A stretch of 48,426 bases of DNA from Chitinophagales bacterium (GCA_015655015.1 JAATFV010000112.1:1-48426), one strand, 5' to 3'; positions 1 to 7,681 are shown, numbered from the stretch's first letter. The notes: generated by a model from the sequence alone, not told the origin. Numbers and translations are program-made.

Positions 1-26
1 CCGCCAATTCCTGTTACCTTTTTCAT
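1..26 (-). CDS. Start of a VOC-family protein (partial, runs off left edge)
   Basis: An ATG on the minus strand at 24-26 opens a frame that leaves the window after the residues MKKVTGIG. This opening resembles the N-terminus of glyoxalase/VOC proteins, whose first beta strand usually starts with an IGGIFF-like stretch. It follows a complete VOC gene in the same direction by about 70 bases, so it may be the last member of the same operon. Only eight residues are visible, so the family is an inference from context. Confidence 0.45.
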
Positions 27-96
27 TTTTTTCGTGTTAGAATTATTATGTCGGTTGTATATCTTTACCGGCCTTTCCGGATAATCCGGATGGCAG

Positions 97-573
97 TTAC
101 TCTGCACCTGCCGCAGCCTCCAACGCCCCTATGTCCAGTTTGATCATTTTCATCATGGCCTGCATGACGCGGCCTGCCTTTGCCCTGTCCGGGTCGCTAA
201 GCAGCTGCGGCAAAATGATAGGCGTTACCTGCCAATAAAGACCAAACCTGTCTTTTAGCCAACCGCAGGCAATCTCCTTGCCGCCACCCTCAAGGAGCTT
301 GTTCCAATAGTGATCGACCTCTTCCTGGGAACCGCAGTTGACCGTAAGAGAGATTGCATCAGTCAGCGGATGGCCAGGACCGCCATTCATCAAAATAATT
401 TCCTGCCCTTCCAGCTGGATGGATGCTACCAGCAAGGCGCCTTCGGACCCCGGTCCGCCTGGTGGGTTGCGGGCGACCCTGATCACCTTTGAGTCCTTGA
501 AAATGGGAAGATAGAAGTTCATCGCTTCTTCAGCATTGTTGTCGAACCAAATGAAAGGACTGATCTTTTGCAT
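97..573 (-). CDS. VOC family protein (PhnB / 3-demethylubiquinone methyltransferase-like fold)
   Basis: A 158-residue protein of the PhnB-like branch of the vicinal oxygen chelate superfamily. The N-terminus has the typical pattern of this group (PFIWFDNNAEEAMNFY, then a residue stretch ending in GALLVASIQLEGQEI), and the middle has a conserved NGGPGHPLTDAISL-type segment. The length is normal for the family. These proteins are often annotated as methyltransferases, but the fold is that of glyoxalase and bleomycin-resistance proteins, and the substrate is generally unknown. It sits 22 bases after the AHSA1/SRPBCC gene and follows ArsR and DoxX in the same direction, a common grouping in Bacteroidota where an ArsR-type regulator controls AHSA1 and PhnB-like genes. 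The family is clear; the biochemical role is not. Confidence 0.88.
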   Translation of the reverse strand: MQKISPFIWFDNNAEEAMNFYLPIFKDSKVIRVARNPPGGPGSEGALLVASIQLEGQEIILMNGGPGHPLTDAISLTVNCGSQEEVDHYWNKLLEGGGKEIACGWLKDRFGLYWQVTPIILPQLLSDPDRAKAGRVMQAMMKMIKLDIGALEAAAGAE

Positions 574-595
574 AAAATGAATTTTTATGGTTTGC

Positions 596-1099
596 TTATT
601 TCTTTATGGTTAACAATAATTCATCCAATTTTTCCAGGGTGGCCATCATCCCCTGTTCCATACCCATTTGAACCACCTTTTCCAAATCTGAAAGAGATTT
701 ATAAGTTACGATAATTTCTACTAAAGCGTTTTCCCCCTTTTCGAAGAAAGTTGTAAGCAACTCTGCACGGGGCAGGTCTTTATTTATTTCACCCTCTGCA
801 TTACTGAAAGCATCTAATGCGGTATAGAAGTCAATGGGTTTGATCTTCAAATACTCAGTCCAGCCCCAGTATTCCGTGCCGTTTGGATCTACCATTGCAT
901 AATGCCAATGGCCGCCCTCACGAAACTCCATTGATTTTGTCCTGGTGGTTAACGGCCTGGGAGCAAACCATTGGTCAAGAAGTTCACTCTTTGTATAACA
1001 ATCCCAAACCAATTGCCGGCCGGCCCAAAACTCGCGCCTGATTGTCAGCGTATTTTTCTCCTTGTCTACAAGAAAATCAAATTGCAGATGGTGCTTCAT
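596..1099 (-). CDS. AHSA1/SRPBCC domain protein
   Basis: A 167-residue START-like protein of the AHSA1 (activator of Hsp90 ATPase homologue 1-like) family. It has the typical early pattern TIRREFWAGRQLVWDCYTK followed by LLDQWFAP, then a GGHWHYAMVDPNG strand and a C-terminal helix ending in MMATLEKLDELLLTIKK. These proteins have a hydrophobic ligand cavity, and their roles are mostly undefined. The start codon overlaps the stop of the upstream ArsR gene by one base (TAATG), so translation is probably coupled. ArsR-AHSA1 pairs of this kind are widespread, and the regulator usually controls its partner. Confidence 0.9.
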   Translation of the reverse strand: MKHHLQFDFLVDKEKNTLTIRREFWAGRQLVWDCYTKSELLDQWFAPRPLTTRTKSMEFREGGHWHYAMVDPNGTEYWGWTEYLKIKPIDFYTALDAFSNAEGEINKDLPRAELLTTFFEKGENALVEIIVTYKSLSDLEKVVQMGMEQGMMATLEKLDELLLTIKK

Positions 1100-1416
1100 T
1101 ATTTTTGCTTTTTAATGGTTGATAAAAGTTGGTCGAGCTGTTGGAAGCGATTCTCCCAGACCTTCCTGAATTGCTCCAGCCATTTGTCTATTTCTTTCAT
1201 TTTGTCAATCTCAAGCTGATAATAAATTTCTCGACCCCGGTGTTCCTGTCTCACCAGCTCGCACTCAGTCAATATTCTTAGATGTTTTGAAACAGCCTGT
1301 CTTGTTGTGTCAAAATGCCCGGCGATGGTATTAGGTGTCATCGCTTGCATGGCAATTAGAGCGATGATTGCCCTTCGTGTCGGGTCGGCTATGGCTTGAA
1401 AAATATCCCTTCTCAC
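1099..1416 (-). CDS. ArsR/SmtB-family winged-helix regulator
   Basis: A 105-residue regulator with the family's standard opening ([18 protein letters not shown]), a winged helix with the recognition segment [13 protein letters not shown], and the wing [18 protein letters not shown]. It starts with GTG at 1414-1416. I see no CVC-type metal-binding motif in the recognition helix, so it belongs to the large group of ArsR proteins partnered with AHSA1 genes rather than the arsenic or zinc sensors. It lies between DoxX (42 bases upstream) and AHSA1 (TAATG overlap), making it an autoregulator candidate for the four- or five-gene operon. Confidence 0.92.
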   Translation of the reverse strand: MRRDIFQAIADPTRRAIIALIAMQAMTPNTIAGHFDTTRQAVSKHLRILTECELVRQEHRGREIYYQLEIDKMKEIDKWLEQFRKVWENRFQQLDQLLSTIKKQK

Positions 1417-1458
1417 TAAAATGTTATTTTGATTTGTTGATTCTCTTTAATAACTAAA

Positions 1459-1839
1459 CTATTTCCTTATCATTGGCAGGTACTTTTCCCTATTGTCAAT
1501 AATTATCCAAAGAATGACTGCGATCAATACAAATACAATAGGCAACCCTGATGGAGCTATACTTATGTTGGTAAGTAGAATGCCTGTTAAAACGGGTACG
1601 ATGACAACAGCGCCAAGCGCCCTGGTTCTCGCGAAGATCAATAACAAACCGCCAAGAACTTCTATGGCGCCGACCAGCGGCAAGAGCCAGCCTATTCCCA
1701 TAAACGCCATCCCCGCTTGCACCATCTTTTCAGGCATATCCTTAGGCACCGGCATATAGTGAAAGAATTTATCCAGACCCGCATTGATAAATACCAGGCC
1801 GGTCAACAGGCATAAAACAAAGAGAATTTTACTTTTCAT
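1459..1839 (-). CDS. DoxX family membrane protein
   Basis: A small integral membrane protein of 126 residues from the ATG at 1837-1839 (MKSKILFVLCLL). A non-preferred in-frame start lies nine codons further upstream. Four hydrophobic segments are visible: the N-terminal helix, one around MGIGWLLPLVGAIEVLGGLL, a third around LGAVVIVPVLTGILL, and the last around LPIVFVLIAVILWIII. This four-helix layout and the short length fit DoxX proteins, which in other bacteria are linked to thiol or oxidative stress or to quinone oxidation. It is the first gene of the ArsR operon and lies directly behind a strong promoter. The exact function is unknown. Confidence 0.85.
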   Translation of the reverse strand: MKSKILFVLCLLTGLVFINAGLDKFFHYMPVPKDMPEKMVQAGMAFMGIGWLLPLVGAIEVLGGLLLIFARTRALGAVVIVPVLTGILLTNISIAPSGLPIVFVLIAVILWIIIDNREKYLPMIRK

Positions 1840-1858
1840 GATTATTTTATTTATATGA

Positions 1859-1905
1859 GCAACCAATAGGTTGCAAATGTAAACGCAACTGATCGGCTTC
1901 GCAAA
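1859..1905 (-). promoter_or_regulatory. Bacteroidota-type promoter with overlapping palindromic operator for the DoxX-ArsR operon
   Basis: On the minus strand a TTTG (-33 element; plus 1902-1905) is followed after exactly 20 bases by TACATTTG (-7 element; plus 1874-1881). This matches the Bacteroidota consensus TTTG-N17-23-TAnnTTTG. The -7 box runs directly into a perfect inverted repeat, GCAACC-TATT-GGTTGC (1859-1874), which would lie at the transcription start. The ATG of DoxX is 20 bases further on. An ArsR-family dimer could bind such a repeat, and the operon encodes one. The promoter match is direct; the operator role is inference. Confidence 0.7.
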
Positions 1906-1912
1906 TTTATTT

Positions 1913-1942
1913 TAATAAAAAAACCGAAATCAGAAATTTCGG
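1913..1942 (-). terminator. Rho-independent terminator after the AraC gene
   Basis: A 7-bp stem CCGAAAT/ATTTCGG with a 5-base loop (1924-1942) is followed on the minus strand by a run of T (plus-strand A residues at 1917-1923). It lies 27 bases beyond the AraC stop codon and just before the DoxX promoter, so it separates the two units. Confidence 0.7.
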
Positions 1943-1969
1943 CTTCATTATACTTTAATAACCAGCTGT

Positions 1970-2539
1970 TTAAATCACAGTTCTGAATTCTATAGGTGTT
2001 TTTCCCGTTTTTTTCTTGAAGAGCTTATTGAAATACTGTGGATATTCAAACCCTAATGCATAGGCAATTTCACCAACAGATTTTTTGGTATTTAACAGAA
2101 AATTTTTAGCTTCCTCAATTAAGTAAAAATGTATGTGGTCCTGGGCGTTTTTGCCTGTTTCTTTTTTGAGCAGATCGCTCAAATAACCTGGCGATAAATT
2201 CGCCTGATCTGCCAGATATTTTACGGTCGGAAGCCCTTTTTCGCTTATATCATTATCTCTAAAATATTCGCTCATAATTTTTTCGATCTGAACTACTACG
2301 GCATTATTAGAGATCTTTCTTGTTATAAACTGCCGGCCATAAAACCGGGAACTGTAATTTAAAAGCAGCTCAAGCGTAGACACAATGATGGCCTGGCTGT
2401 GTATATCCATATTCTCCTGCAATTCCGCCTGAAGTTTCATTACACAATCCCACAAAATCTGTTTTTCCTTTTCTGACAAATGTAGCGCTTCCGATATCTC
2501 GTAAGAAAAGAAGCTATAGTTCTTCATATTGTCATTCAA
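1970..2539 (-). CDS. AraC-family regulator, N-terminal domain missing
   Basis: The C-terminal AraC DNA-binding domain is intact: two helix-turn-helix units around VKYLADQANLSPGYLSDLLKK and VGEIAYALGFEYPQYFNKLFKKKTG, ending IEFRTVI. Before it is the linker half of the sensor domain (LHLSEKEKQILWDCV, ELLLNYSSRFYGRQFITRK). Relatives are about 300 residues and begin with a cupin domain; here only about 190 residues remain. The frame stays open upstream of the nominal TTG start at 2537-2539 (ATG at 2525-2527) and encodes GVFFHPDLIRATSL, which is still AraC-family sequence, so the true N-terminus has been lost into the neighbouring SDR gene. It is probably a remnant, although it could still be made as a DNA-binding fragment. 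Confidence 0.75.
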   Translation of the reverse strand: MNDNMKNYSFFSYEISEALHLSEKEKQILWDCVMKLQAELQENMDIHSQAIIVSTLELLLNYSSRFYGRQFITRKISNNAVVVQIEKIMSEYFRDNDISEKGLPTVKYLADQANLSPGYLSDLLKKETGKNAQDHIHFYLIEEAKNFLLNTKKSVGEIAYALGFEYPQYFNKLFKKKTGKTPIEFRTVI

Positions 2540-2583
2540 AGAAGTAGCTCTGATCAGATCAGGATGAAAAAAGACTCCCCACC

Positions 2584-3300
2584 CTATCCTGTTTTCGGAT
2601 AACTGTAAATGACACCGGCAACCACACTGGCAGGAGAAGCGTTCGCAAAAAAAGCTTGTGTCGCTGCTAATGTTTTCCCGATCAGCGGTTGATATTCTGC
2701 AAGAGTCGGATCATTGTTGAAATCGAAGGAACGACCCGAAAAATCGGTAGCAATAGCCCCCGGTTCAATGATTTTCACCTTTCCACCGAATTCCTCCACC
2801 TCATAACTCAAAGATTCGGAGATCCCTTCTACCGCAAATTTGGTTCCATGGTACAAAGCTCCGAATGGAAAGGTCACCTTGCCGCCAATGGAAGAAATGT
2901 TAATGATGATACCGCTTTTTTTCTGACGAAAATGGGGCAGCAACGCTCTGGTAACGTCTAAAAGTCCGATCACATTGGTATTGAACTGACGAAGAATGTT
3001 CTCCCTTGGAAAGGATTCCAAAGGACCGTAGGCTCCATAACCGGCATTGTTGAGCAAGACGTCAATTTCTCCAAATTTTTGAATTCCTTCTTTTACCGCC
3101 TTTTCAATAGAACCCGGGTCCAGTACATCGAGCCGGGTCACCAGAACATCGTCCAGTTTCGACAGCTCCGTATCATTCCCGGGATTCCGCATAGTAGCGA
3201 TCACATTCCATCCTTTCGATTGGAATAACTTTGCGGTTTCTTTTCCGATTCCTGTGCTTGCACCGGTAATAAAAATAGTCTTTTTCATTTTTTTTGACAT
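2584..3300 (-). CDS. SDR family oxidoreductase, C-terminus truncated
   Basis: A classical short-chain dehydrogenase: Rossmann motif FITGASTGIGKETAKLF near residue 10, NNAGYG around residue 85, a serine in the ISSIGG strand, and the catalytic pair in YHGTK. The frame stops after ASPASVVAGVIYSYPKTG. In this subfamily the protein normally continues for about 40-45 residues (an AATDGKDQLRY-like motif and a final helix), so the C-terminal end is missing. The same junction also removes the front of the AraC gene that follows. The Rossmann core and active site are present, so activity is possible but uncertain because the lost part helps form the substrate lid and dimer. Confidence 0.85.
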   Translation of the reverse strand: MSKKMKKTIFITGASTGIGKETAKLFQSKGWNVIATMRNPGNDTELSKLDDVLVTRLDVLDPGSIEKAVKEGIQKFGEIDVLLNNAGYGAYGPLESFPRENILRQFNTNVIGLLDVTRALLPHFRQKKSGIIINISSIGGKVTFPFGALYHGTKFAVEGISESLSYEVEEFGGKVKIIEPGAIATDFSGRSFDFNNDPTLAEYQPLIGKTLAATQAFFANASPASVVAGVIYSYPKTG

Positions 3301-3372
3301 TTTAATTATGGTGTAAAGTTCTGCACAAACGGAGCCCGGCTTTTATACTAATTCATGGAAGTTGTATTCTTT

Positions 3373-4068
3373 TTACGGATTTCTATATGGCTCCAGCACC
3401 CTGATCCCCCCCGCTCCCGCAACGATTGCCTTCCGTGCGATCCCAAAGAACAACGAATGCTCCAACACTCCCGGGATCCCGATCACCCATTCATTCACCC
3501 GGGCCGGATCAGGAAAAGGACCCAACCGGCAGTCGATCAGGAAATTCCCATTCGCAGTAATAGCAGCCCCATCCGTCTTATCACTCATTCGGATCACAGC
3601 AGTTGAATCCGGAAAGATCCCCGACAGCCGGGACAACACAAAAGCCAGCGCATCCGGTATGACTTCTATGACCAGTGGATATTTCCCATCCAGCTGCTCC
3701 ACAAACTTCGATTCATCCCCTATGAGAATAAATTCATCGGCCATCGAAGCCAGTATCTTTTCCCGGGTATGGATACCCCCGCCGCTCTTCAATGCATTTA
3801 GGTAACGGTCGAACTGATCGCAGCCATCAAAATAGACATCGATATGTGCTGTTGCTCCCATTTCCTTCACAGGGAAACCCGATCGCTCCAATAACAGCCG
3901 GGTAGTAAAAGAGGATGTCACCGCGCTGATAGAAGATACCAGCTCCGGGTCTTCTTTTATAAAACCTATCAAATGGCCAATAGTGGAGCCTGCGCCAAAT
4001 CCGACAGTGCTGCCTTTCTTAATAAAGGACAACGCAGCTTTGGCAGCTTCTTTTTTAAAATCCTGCAT
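3373..4068 (-). CDS. rpiA: Ribose-5-phosphate isomerase A
   Basis: Interconverts ribose 5-phosphate and ribulose 5-phosphate in the non-oxidative pentose phosphate pathway. Starting at the ATG at 4066-4068 (MQDFKKEAAK), the protein has GFGAGSTIGHLI near residue 23, DGCDQFD at 81-87, LKSGGG and REKI. Aspartates 81 and 84, Lys94 and Glu103 fall at the same numbers as the known catalytic residues of E. coli RpiA. The usual DGADE is here DGCDQ, a mild variation. The length (about 231 residues) is normal. It follows zwf with about a 15-base gap, so the two are co-transcribed. I see no clear terminator after it. Confidence 0.95.
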   Translation of the reverse strand: MQDFKKEAAKAALSFIKKGSTVGFGAGSTIGHLIGFIKEDPELVSSISAVTSSFTTRLLLERSGFPVKEMGATAHIDVYFDGCDQFDRYLNALKSGGGIHTREKILASMADEFILIGDESKFVEQLDGKYPLVIEVIPDALAFVLSRLSGIFPDSTAVIRMSDKTDGAAITANGNFLIDCRLGPFPDPARVNEWVIGIPGVLEHSLFFGIARKAIVAGAGGIRVLEPYRNP

Positions 4069-4083
4069 ACACAAAAATAAATA

Positions 4084-5586
4084 TTAGGTAGTATGATTTC
4101 TCTCCGGCAACCGATACCACTCCTTCGCAAAAGGCTTCAACAGCGCATTCGAACCCTCAGGCCCCCAGGTGCCGGCAGGATAAAACTGCAATTGCTTACC
4201 GGGATACTTCTTCCAGGCATCGATAATCGGCATCACCACTTTCCACGCAGCTTCCACCTGGTCCGCCCGCATGAACAACGTAGCATCCCCATGTATGACG
4301 TCCAGCAGCAGCGCCTCATAAGCCTCAGGCACCCCTTCCGTATAAGCATCCTGGTACATGAAATCCATCTCCACCGGCTTCAGCTTCATCTGGAGCCCGG
4401 GAACCTTGCTCTCGAATAACAAGCTGATCTCCAGCTCCGGCTGTATGCTCATGATCAGCCGGTTGGGGACGATATCATCCCGGAAGATCTTGTGGGGGGA
4501 ATCTTTGAACTGGATCACGATCACCGAGGACTGCCGGGGCATGGACTTACCCGTGCGCAGAAAGAACGGCACTCCCTGCCAGCGTTCGTTATCGATAAAA
4601 AGTTTCAGCGCCGTAAAGGTTTCGGTATCGGAGTCCGGCTTCACCTGGTCCTCTTTGCGATAGGCCACCCGGGGTATCTCATTGATGTCGCCGGCAGTAT
4701 ATTGTCCCCGGATAACATTTTTAAATACCTGGGGTGCCGAATAAGACCTTATACTTTTCATCACTTTTGTCTTGGCATCCCGGACCATCTCGGCCTTATA
4801 AGCGGAAGGACATTCCATGCCGATAATGCACATCAGCTGCAAAAGATGGTTCTGGATCATATCCCGCAAAGCGCCGGCATTATCGTAATAACCGCCCCGC
4901 TTGCCAACCCCTACCTGCTCCGCCACGCTGATCTGGATATGATCGATATACTTCCTGTTCCACAATGGTTCGAAAACATAGTTGGCAAAACGGAAAGCCA
5001 TAATATTCTGTACCGTCTCCTTACCAAGATAATGGTCGATGCGGAATACCTGTTTTTCCGAAAATCGTTTGTCCAGGAACCGGTTGAGCTTTCTGGCGGT
5101 GTTCAGATCCGTGCCAAAAGGCTTCTCTACGACGAACCGGTCCAGCGCTTCCCGGTTGCAAAGCTTGTGCTTGTATAATGCTTCAGCAATGATCTCGATA
5201 AACTTAGGAGCCGTAGCAAAATAGAACATCCGTATAGTCTTCTCCCCGGATCCTTTTTCAAAGTCCGTCAGGCTGTCTTTCAAGTCGGTATAAGTTTCCG
5301 CCTTCATGAAATCACCCTGCACATAAAAAAGCCGGGCGGCAAATGCACCCCACTTTGTTTTATCCGCAACCCCATTGCGGCTGAATTCATTGACGCCCGC
5401 CAGCAGGTCATCTTTGAATGCGGCATCTTCCACCGCCAGGAAATCGACGCAATAAATAGCAAACGACGCCGGAAGATAACCGGCAGTATATAAATTATAC
5501 AAGGCAGGAATGAGCTTACGTTTCGTAAGATCGCCTTTTGCTCCAAAAATGGTGATCGCTGCGGGATGAACTTTACCTTGTTTCAT
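4084..5586 (-). CDS. zwf: Glucose-6-phosphate 1-dehydrogenase
   Basis: The first, NADP-dependent step of the oxidative pentose phosphate pathway, giving 6-phosphogluconolactone. About 500 residues, a normal length. The dinucleotide-binding motif GAKGDLTKRKL is at 15-25, EKPFG at 154-158, and the substrate-binding and catalytic motif RIDHYLGKE at 182-190. I prefer the ATG at 5584-5586 over a TTG three codons upstream. The gene lies between an ABC ATPase and rpiA. In many Bacteroidota zwf is linked to gnd and pgl, neither of which is present here, so the operon pairs the oxidative entry step with the isomerase instead. Confidence 0.96.
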   Translation of the reverse strand: MKQGKVHPAAITIFGAKGDLTKRKLIPALYNLYTAGYLPASFAIYCVDFLAVEDAAFKDDLLAGVNEFSRNGVADKTKWGAFAARLFYVQGDFMKAETYTDLKDSLTDFEKGSGEKTIRMFYFATAPKFIEIIAEALYKHKLCNREALDRFVVEKPFGTDLNTARKLNRFLDKRFSEKQVFRIDHYLGKETVQNIMAFRFANYVFEPLWNRKYIDHIQISVAEQVGVGKRGGYYDNAGALRDMIQNHLLQLMCIIGMECPSAYKAEMVRDAKTKVMKSIRSYSAPQVFKNVIRGQYTAGDINEIPRVAYRKEDQVKPDSDTETFTALKLFIDNERWQGVPFFLRTGKSMPRQSSVIVIQFKDSPHKIFRDDIVPNRLIMSIQPELEISLLFESKVPGLQMKLKPVEMDFMYQDAYTEGVPEAYEALLLDVIHGDATLFMRADQVEAAWKVVMPIIDAWKKYPGKQLQFYPAGTWGPEGSNALLKPFAKEWYRLPERNHTT

Positions 5587-5635
5587 ATCAGACAAACTTA
5601 ATAATTTAAAAGATAATTACCGGTACTATATATTA

Positions 5636-6685
5636 TCATTCTGTAATATAGTATAGCTGGGACGGTAAGGAAAGAATAACCGTATCGCCCTGTTTAATAT
5701 TGCGGTTGACCGTTCTTACCGTAATACGATTGCCTGCCAGCAAAACCTCCAGCTCATTAGCATTTCCTAAAAAATTCACTTTAGTCACGATCCCCCCGGG
5801 AAAGGTCACCATTCCCGATCCATCGCCGGCCTGCGAATCTCCCGAAGCCCGAAAGCCGTCAGCATCCTGGCGTTCAGCCACTCCTGTTTCAACATCCTCC
5901 GGCCGAATGAACAGCTTCTTACCATTCATGGACATTCCCGATGTTCCCGGGAACCCCTTCGCCAGGTCCGCACTTAGTAAATTATAACTCCCAAACAACC
6001 CGGCCGCATATTCGTTCACAGGCTCCCGATATACCCGGGCAGGCTCCCCTTTCTGAATGATCTGCCCCGCCTTCATAATAAAGATCTCGTCCGCCCAGGA
6101 CAGCGTATCCAGGGGATCATGCGACACCAGCAAACAGGTGATCTGCAGCTTTTCCCCGATATCGCTGATGACGGATTTTAAGATCCCTTTATGGATCAGG
6201 TCCAGGTTGGAGAAAGGTTCATCCAGTAACAGCAGCCTGGGAGAAGTGATCAGCAGCCTGGCCAGGGCGATCCGTTGTTTCTCTCCCCCCGATAGCTGAT
6301 CCGTCTTTCGTTTTAACAAATGATCGATCCGGCACACCTTATAAATAACATCCGCTTCCCCTTCCGGTAACAGATTGGCATATTCCAACACTTCTTCGAC
6401 CCGGTATGAATTGCGCAATTCAAAATGCTGCGACAGATAGGCAATGCCCGGCTGTCCCGGTATCAATCGTTCAAAAGGCCCCCTGACTCTCTCCTCTTCA
6501 AAAAGCACCTGTCCCATATCCGGCTGGATCAATCCTCCGATGATCTTCAGCAGGGTGGTCTTACCCGAGCCCGATTCTCCGGCGATAGCAATTTTCCGGG
6601 ATCTCTGCTGGGAAAAGCTGATCTCCTTTAATACCCAATTCTTTCCTTCCCGCTTACTAACTCCCTGTACGTTTAATAAATTCAT
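5636..6685 (-). CDS. ABC transporter ATP-binding protein with C-terminal TOBE-like domain
   Basis: The nucleotide-binding subunit of an importer-type ABC transporter. Walker A is GESGSGKTT near residue 37, the signature LSGGEKQRIALARLL, Walker B LLLLDEPFSNLD, and the switch histidine is in LVSHDP. About 120 residues after the ATPase fold include a strand-rich tail (LFIRPEDV, VNFLGNANELEVLLAGNRITVRTV) like the TOBE domain of FbpC, PotA and CysA relatives. I chose the ATG at 6683-6685 because MNLLNVQGVSK matches the usual family start; an ATG at 6716-6718 is in frame. No permease or binding protein is adjacent, so the substrate is unknown. The upstream Fur-like site and the FbpC-like architecture suggest iron. 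Confidence 0.9.
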   Translation of the reverse strand: MNLLNVQGVSKREGKNWVLKEISFSQQRSRKIAIAGESGSGKTTLLKIIGGLIQPDMGQVLFEEERVRGPFERLIPGQPGIAYLSQHFELRNSYRVEEVLEYANLLPEGEADVIYKVCRIDHLLKRKTDQLSGGEKQRIALARLLITSPRLLLLDEPFSNLDLIHKGILKSVISDIGEKLQITCLLVSHDPLDTLSWADEIFIMKAGQIIQKGEPARVYREPVNEYAAGLFGSYNLLSADLAKGFPGTSGMSMNGKKLFIRPEDVETGVAERQDADGFRASGDSQAGDGSGMVTFPGGIVTKVNFLGNANELEVLLAGNRITVRTVNRNIKQGDTVILSLPSQLYYITE

Positions 6686-6716
6686 AAAATCAGACGGAAA
6701 TTTTATACCTTTTCGC

Positions 6717-6735
6717 ATCAAAAATAATCATTATC
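6717..6735. promoter_or_regulatory. Fur-box-like site in the divergent ABC/e(P4) intergenic region
   Basis: The 19 bases at 6717-6735 match the classical Fur consensus GATAATGATAATCATTATC at 14 positions, with the last 12 (ATAATCATTATC) contiguous. The site lies between the divergently transcribed ABC ATPase and the lipoprotein phosphatase. Intergenic DNA is AT-rich here, so chance is possible, and I cannot scan the genome for frequency. Confidence 0.4.
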
Positions 6736-6754
6736 AATCAATTAAGCCCGATAT

Positions 6755-7681
6755 ATGAAACGGACACCTCTCCTGCTCATAACAACATCCTGCCTGCTGC
6801 TGCTCCTTTTTTCCGCCTGCAGCCACCCGGACACACAACGATCGCCCGCATCCGCATCCACCGATCCTTCCAAAGGAAATGATCCTTCCAAACGAGACAA
6901 TCTTTCCAAAGAAGATGCTTGTTCCAAAGGAGATGATGAAATAGTAATGGCGATCCTGTATCAGCAGCAAGCGGCAGAATACCGGGCCCTCTGTCTGCAA
7001 TCTTACGGGTTCGCCAGACAACGGATAACGGAAGCAGTCACTAAATATAAAAAAGGGCATGACACCACCCGGCTGGCCGTAGTCACTGACCTCGATGAAA
7101 CAGCCCTGGACAACAGTTCCAATGAAGCCTGGTCATACCTGCACGACTCTTCCTATACCCCCGCGCAATTCGACAACTGGATATTAATGGGCAAAGCCGG
7201 CCCTGTTCCGGGCAGCATCGCTTTCTTCAACTATGTAGATCAGCAAAAAGACCGCCATGGCCGTAAAATTATCGATATTTACTACGTATCGAACCGAAAG
7301 GATTCCCTTCCCATCATACAAGCCACCATGAACAACATGACCAACCTTGGATTTCCTCAAATCCGGCAGGACCACTTCCTGTTCGACCCTTCGAAAGATC
7401 CCAGCAAAGAATCCAGGAGAGCGGCCATCCGGCACAATCACAACATCGTCCTGTTGCTGGGCGATAACTTAGCTGACTTCGATGCCGCCTTTGATAATAG
7501 CATGGGCGATCCGGAAGAACGATTAAAAAAGGTAGACAGCCTGGAAAGCAAATTCGGCAGCAGGTATATCGTATTCCCCAATGCGGAATATGGTGATTGG
7601 GAAGGAACCTTGTATAAAGGACATTATTCCAATTTAAAGGAAAAAAGGAAAAAACGGCGGGAATCCTTACATTCCTGGTAA
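6755..7681 (+). CDS. 5'-nucleotidase, lipoprotein e(P4) family (class C acid phosphatase)
   Basis: A surface or periplasmic lipoprotein phosphatase of the HAD superfamily. The signal peptide ends in the lipobox FSAC with Cys22. The HAD motif DLDET (Asp112, Asp114) lies in VVTDLDETALDNSS. A later motif reads DHFLFD...SKESRR, and the acidic motif is GDNLADFD. In Haemophilus the e(P4) relative dephosphorylates nicotinamide mononucleotide to allow NAD precursor uptake and was originally described as binding haemin. Between the lipid anchor and the catalytic domain is a charged spacer built from four 6-residue repeats (nt 6863-6934). The start has no strong Shine-Dalgarno, as usual in Bacteroidota. 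A Fur-like site lies upstream. Confidence 0.9.
   Translation: MKRTPLLLITTSCLLLLLFSACSHPDTQRSPASASTDPSKGNDPSKRDNLSKEDACSKGDDEIVMAILYQQQAAEYRALCLQSYGFARQRITEAVTKYKKGHDTTRLAVVTDLDETALDNSSNEAWSYLHDSSYTPAQFDNWILMGKAGPVPGSIAFFNYVDQQKDRHGRKIIDIYYVSNRKDSLPIIQATMNNMTNLGFPQIRQDHFLFDPSKDPSKESRRAAIRHNHNIVLLLGDNLADFDAAFDNSMGDPEERLKKVDSLESKFGSRYIVFPNAEYGDWEGTLYKGHYSNLKEKRKKRRESLHSW
6863..6934 (+). repeat. Four tandem 18-bp repeats inside the e(P4) lipoprotein gene
   Basis: Four consecutive 18-base units start at 6863, 6881, 6899 and 6917. They encode DPSKGN, DPSKRD, NLSKED and ACSKGD, sharing a core of TTCCAAA in each unit. The unit is a multiple of three, so copy-number changes would lengthen or shorten the linker behind the lipid anchor without breaking the frame. 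Confidence 0.85.

Noticed and set aside
76..90. Perfect palindrome TCCGGATAATCCGGA just after the VOC gene
   Set aside because: It could be a small terminator stem, but the loop is one base and there is no T run, so I could not assign a role.
4492..5178. Long plus-strand open frame antisense to zwf
   Set aside because: It lies entirely over the clearly coding zwf sequence, and its translation shows no family features. It is a by-product of zwf codon use.
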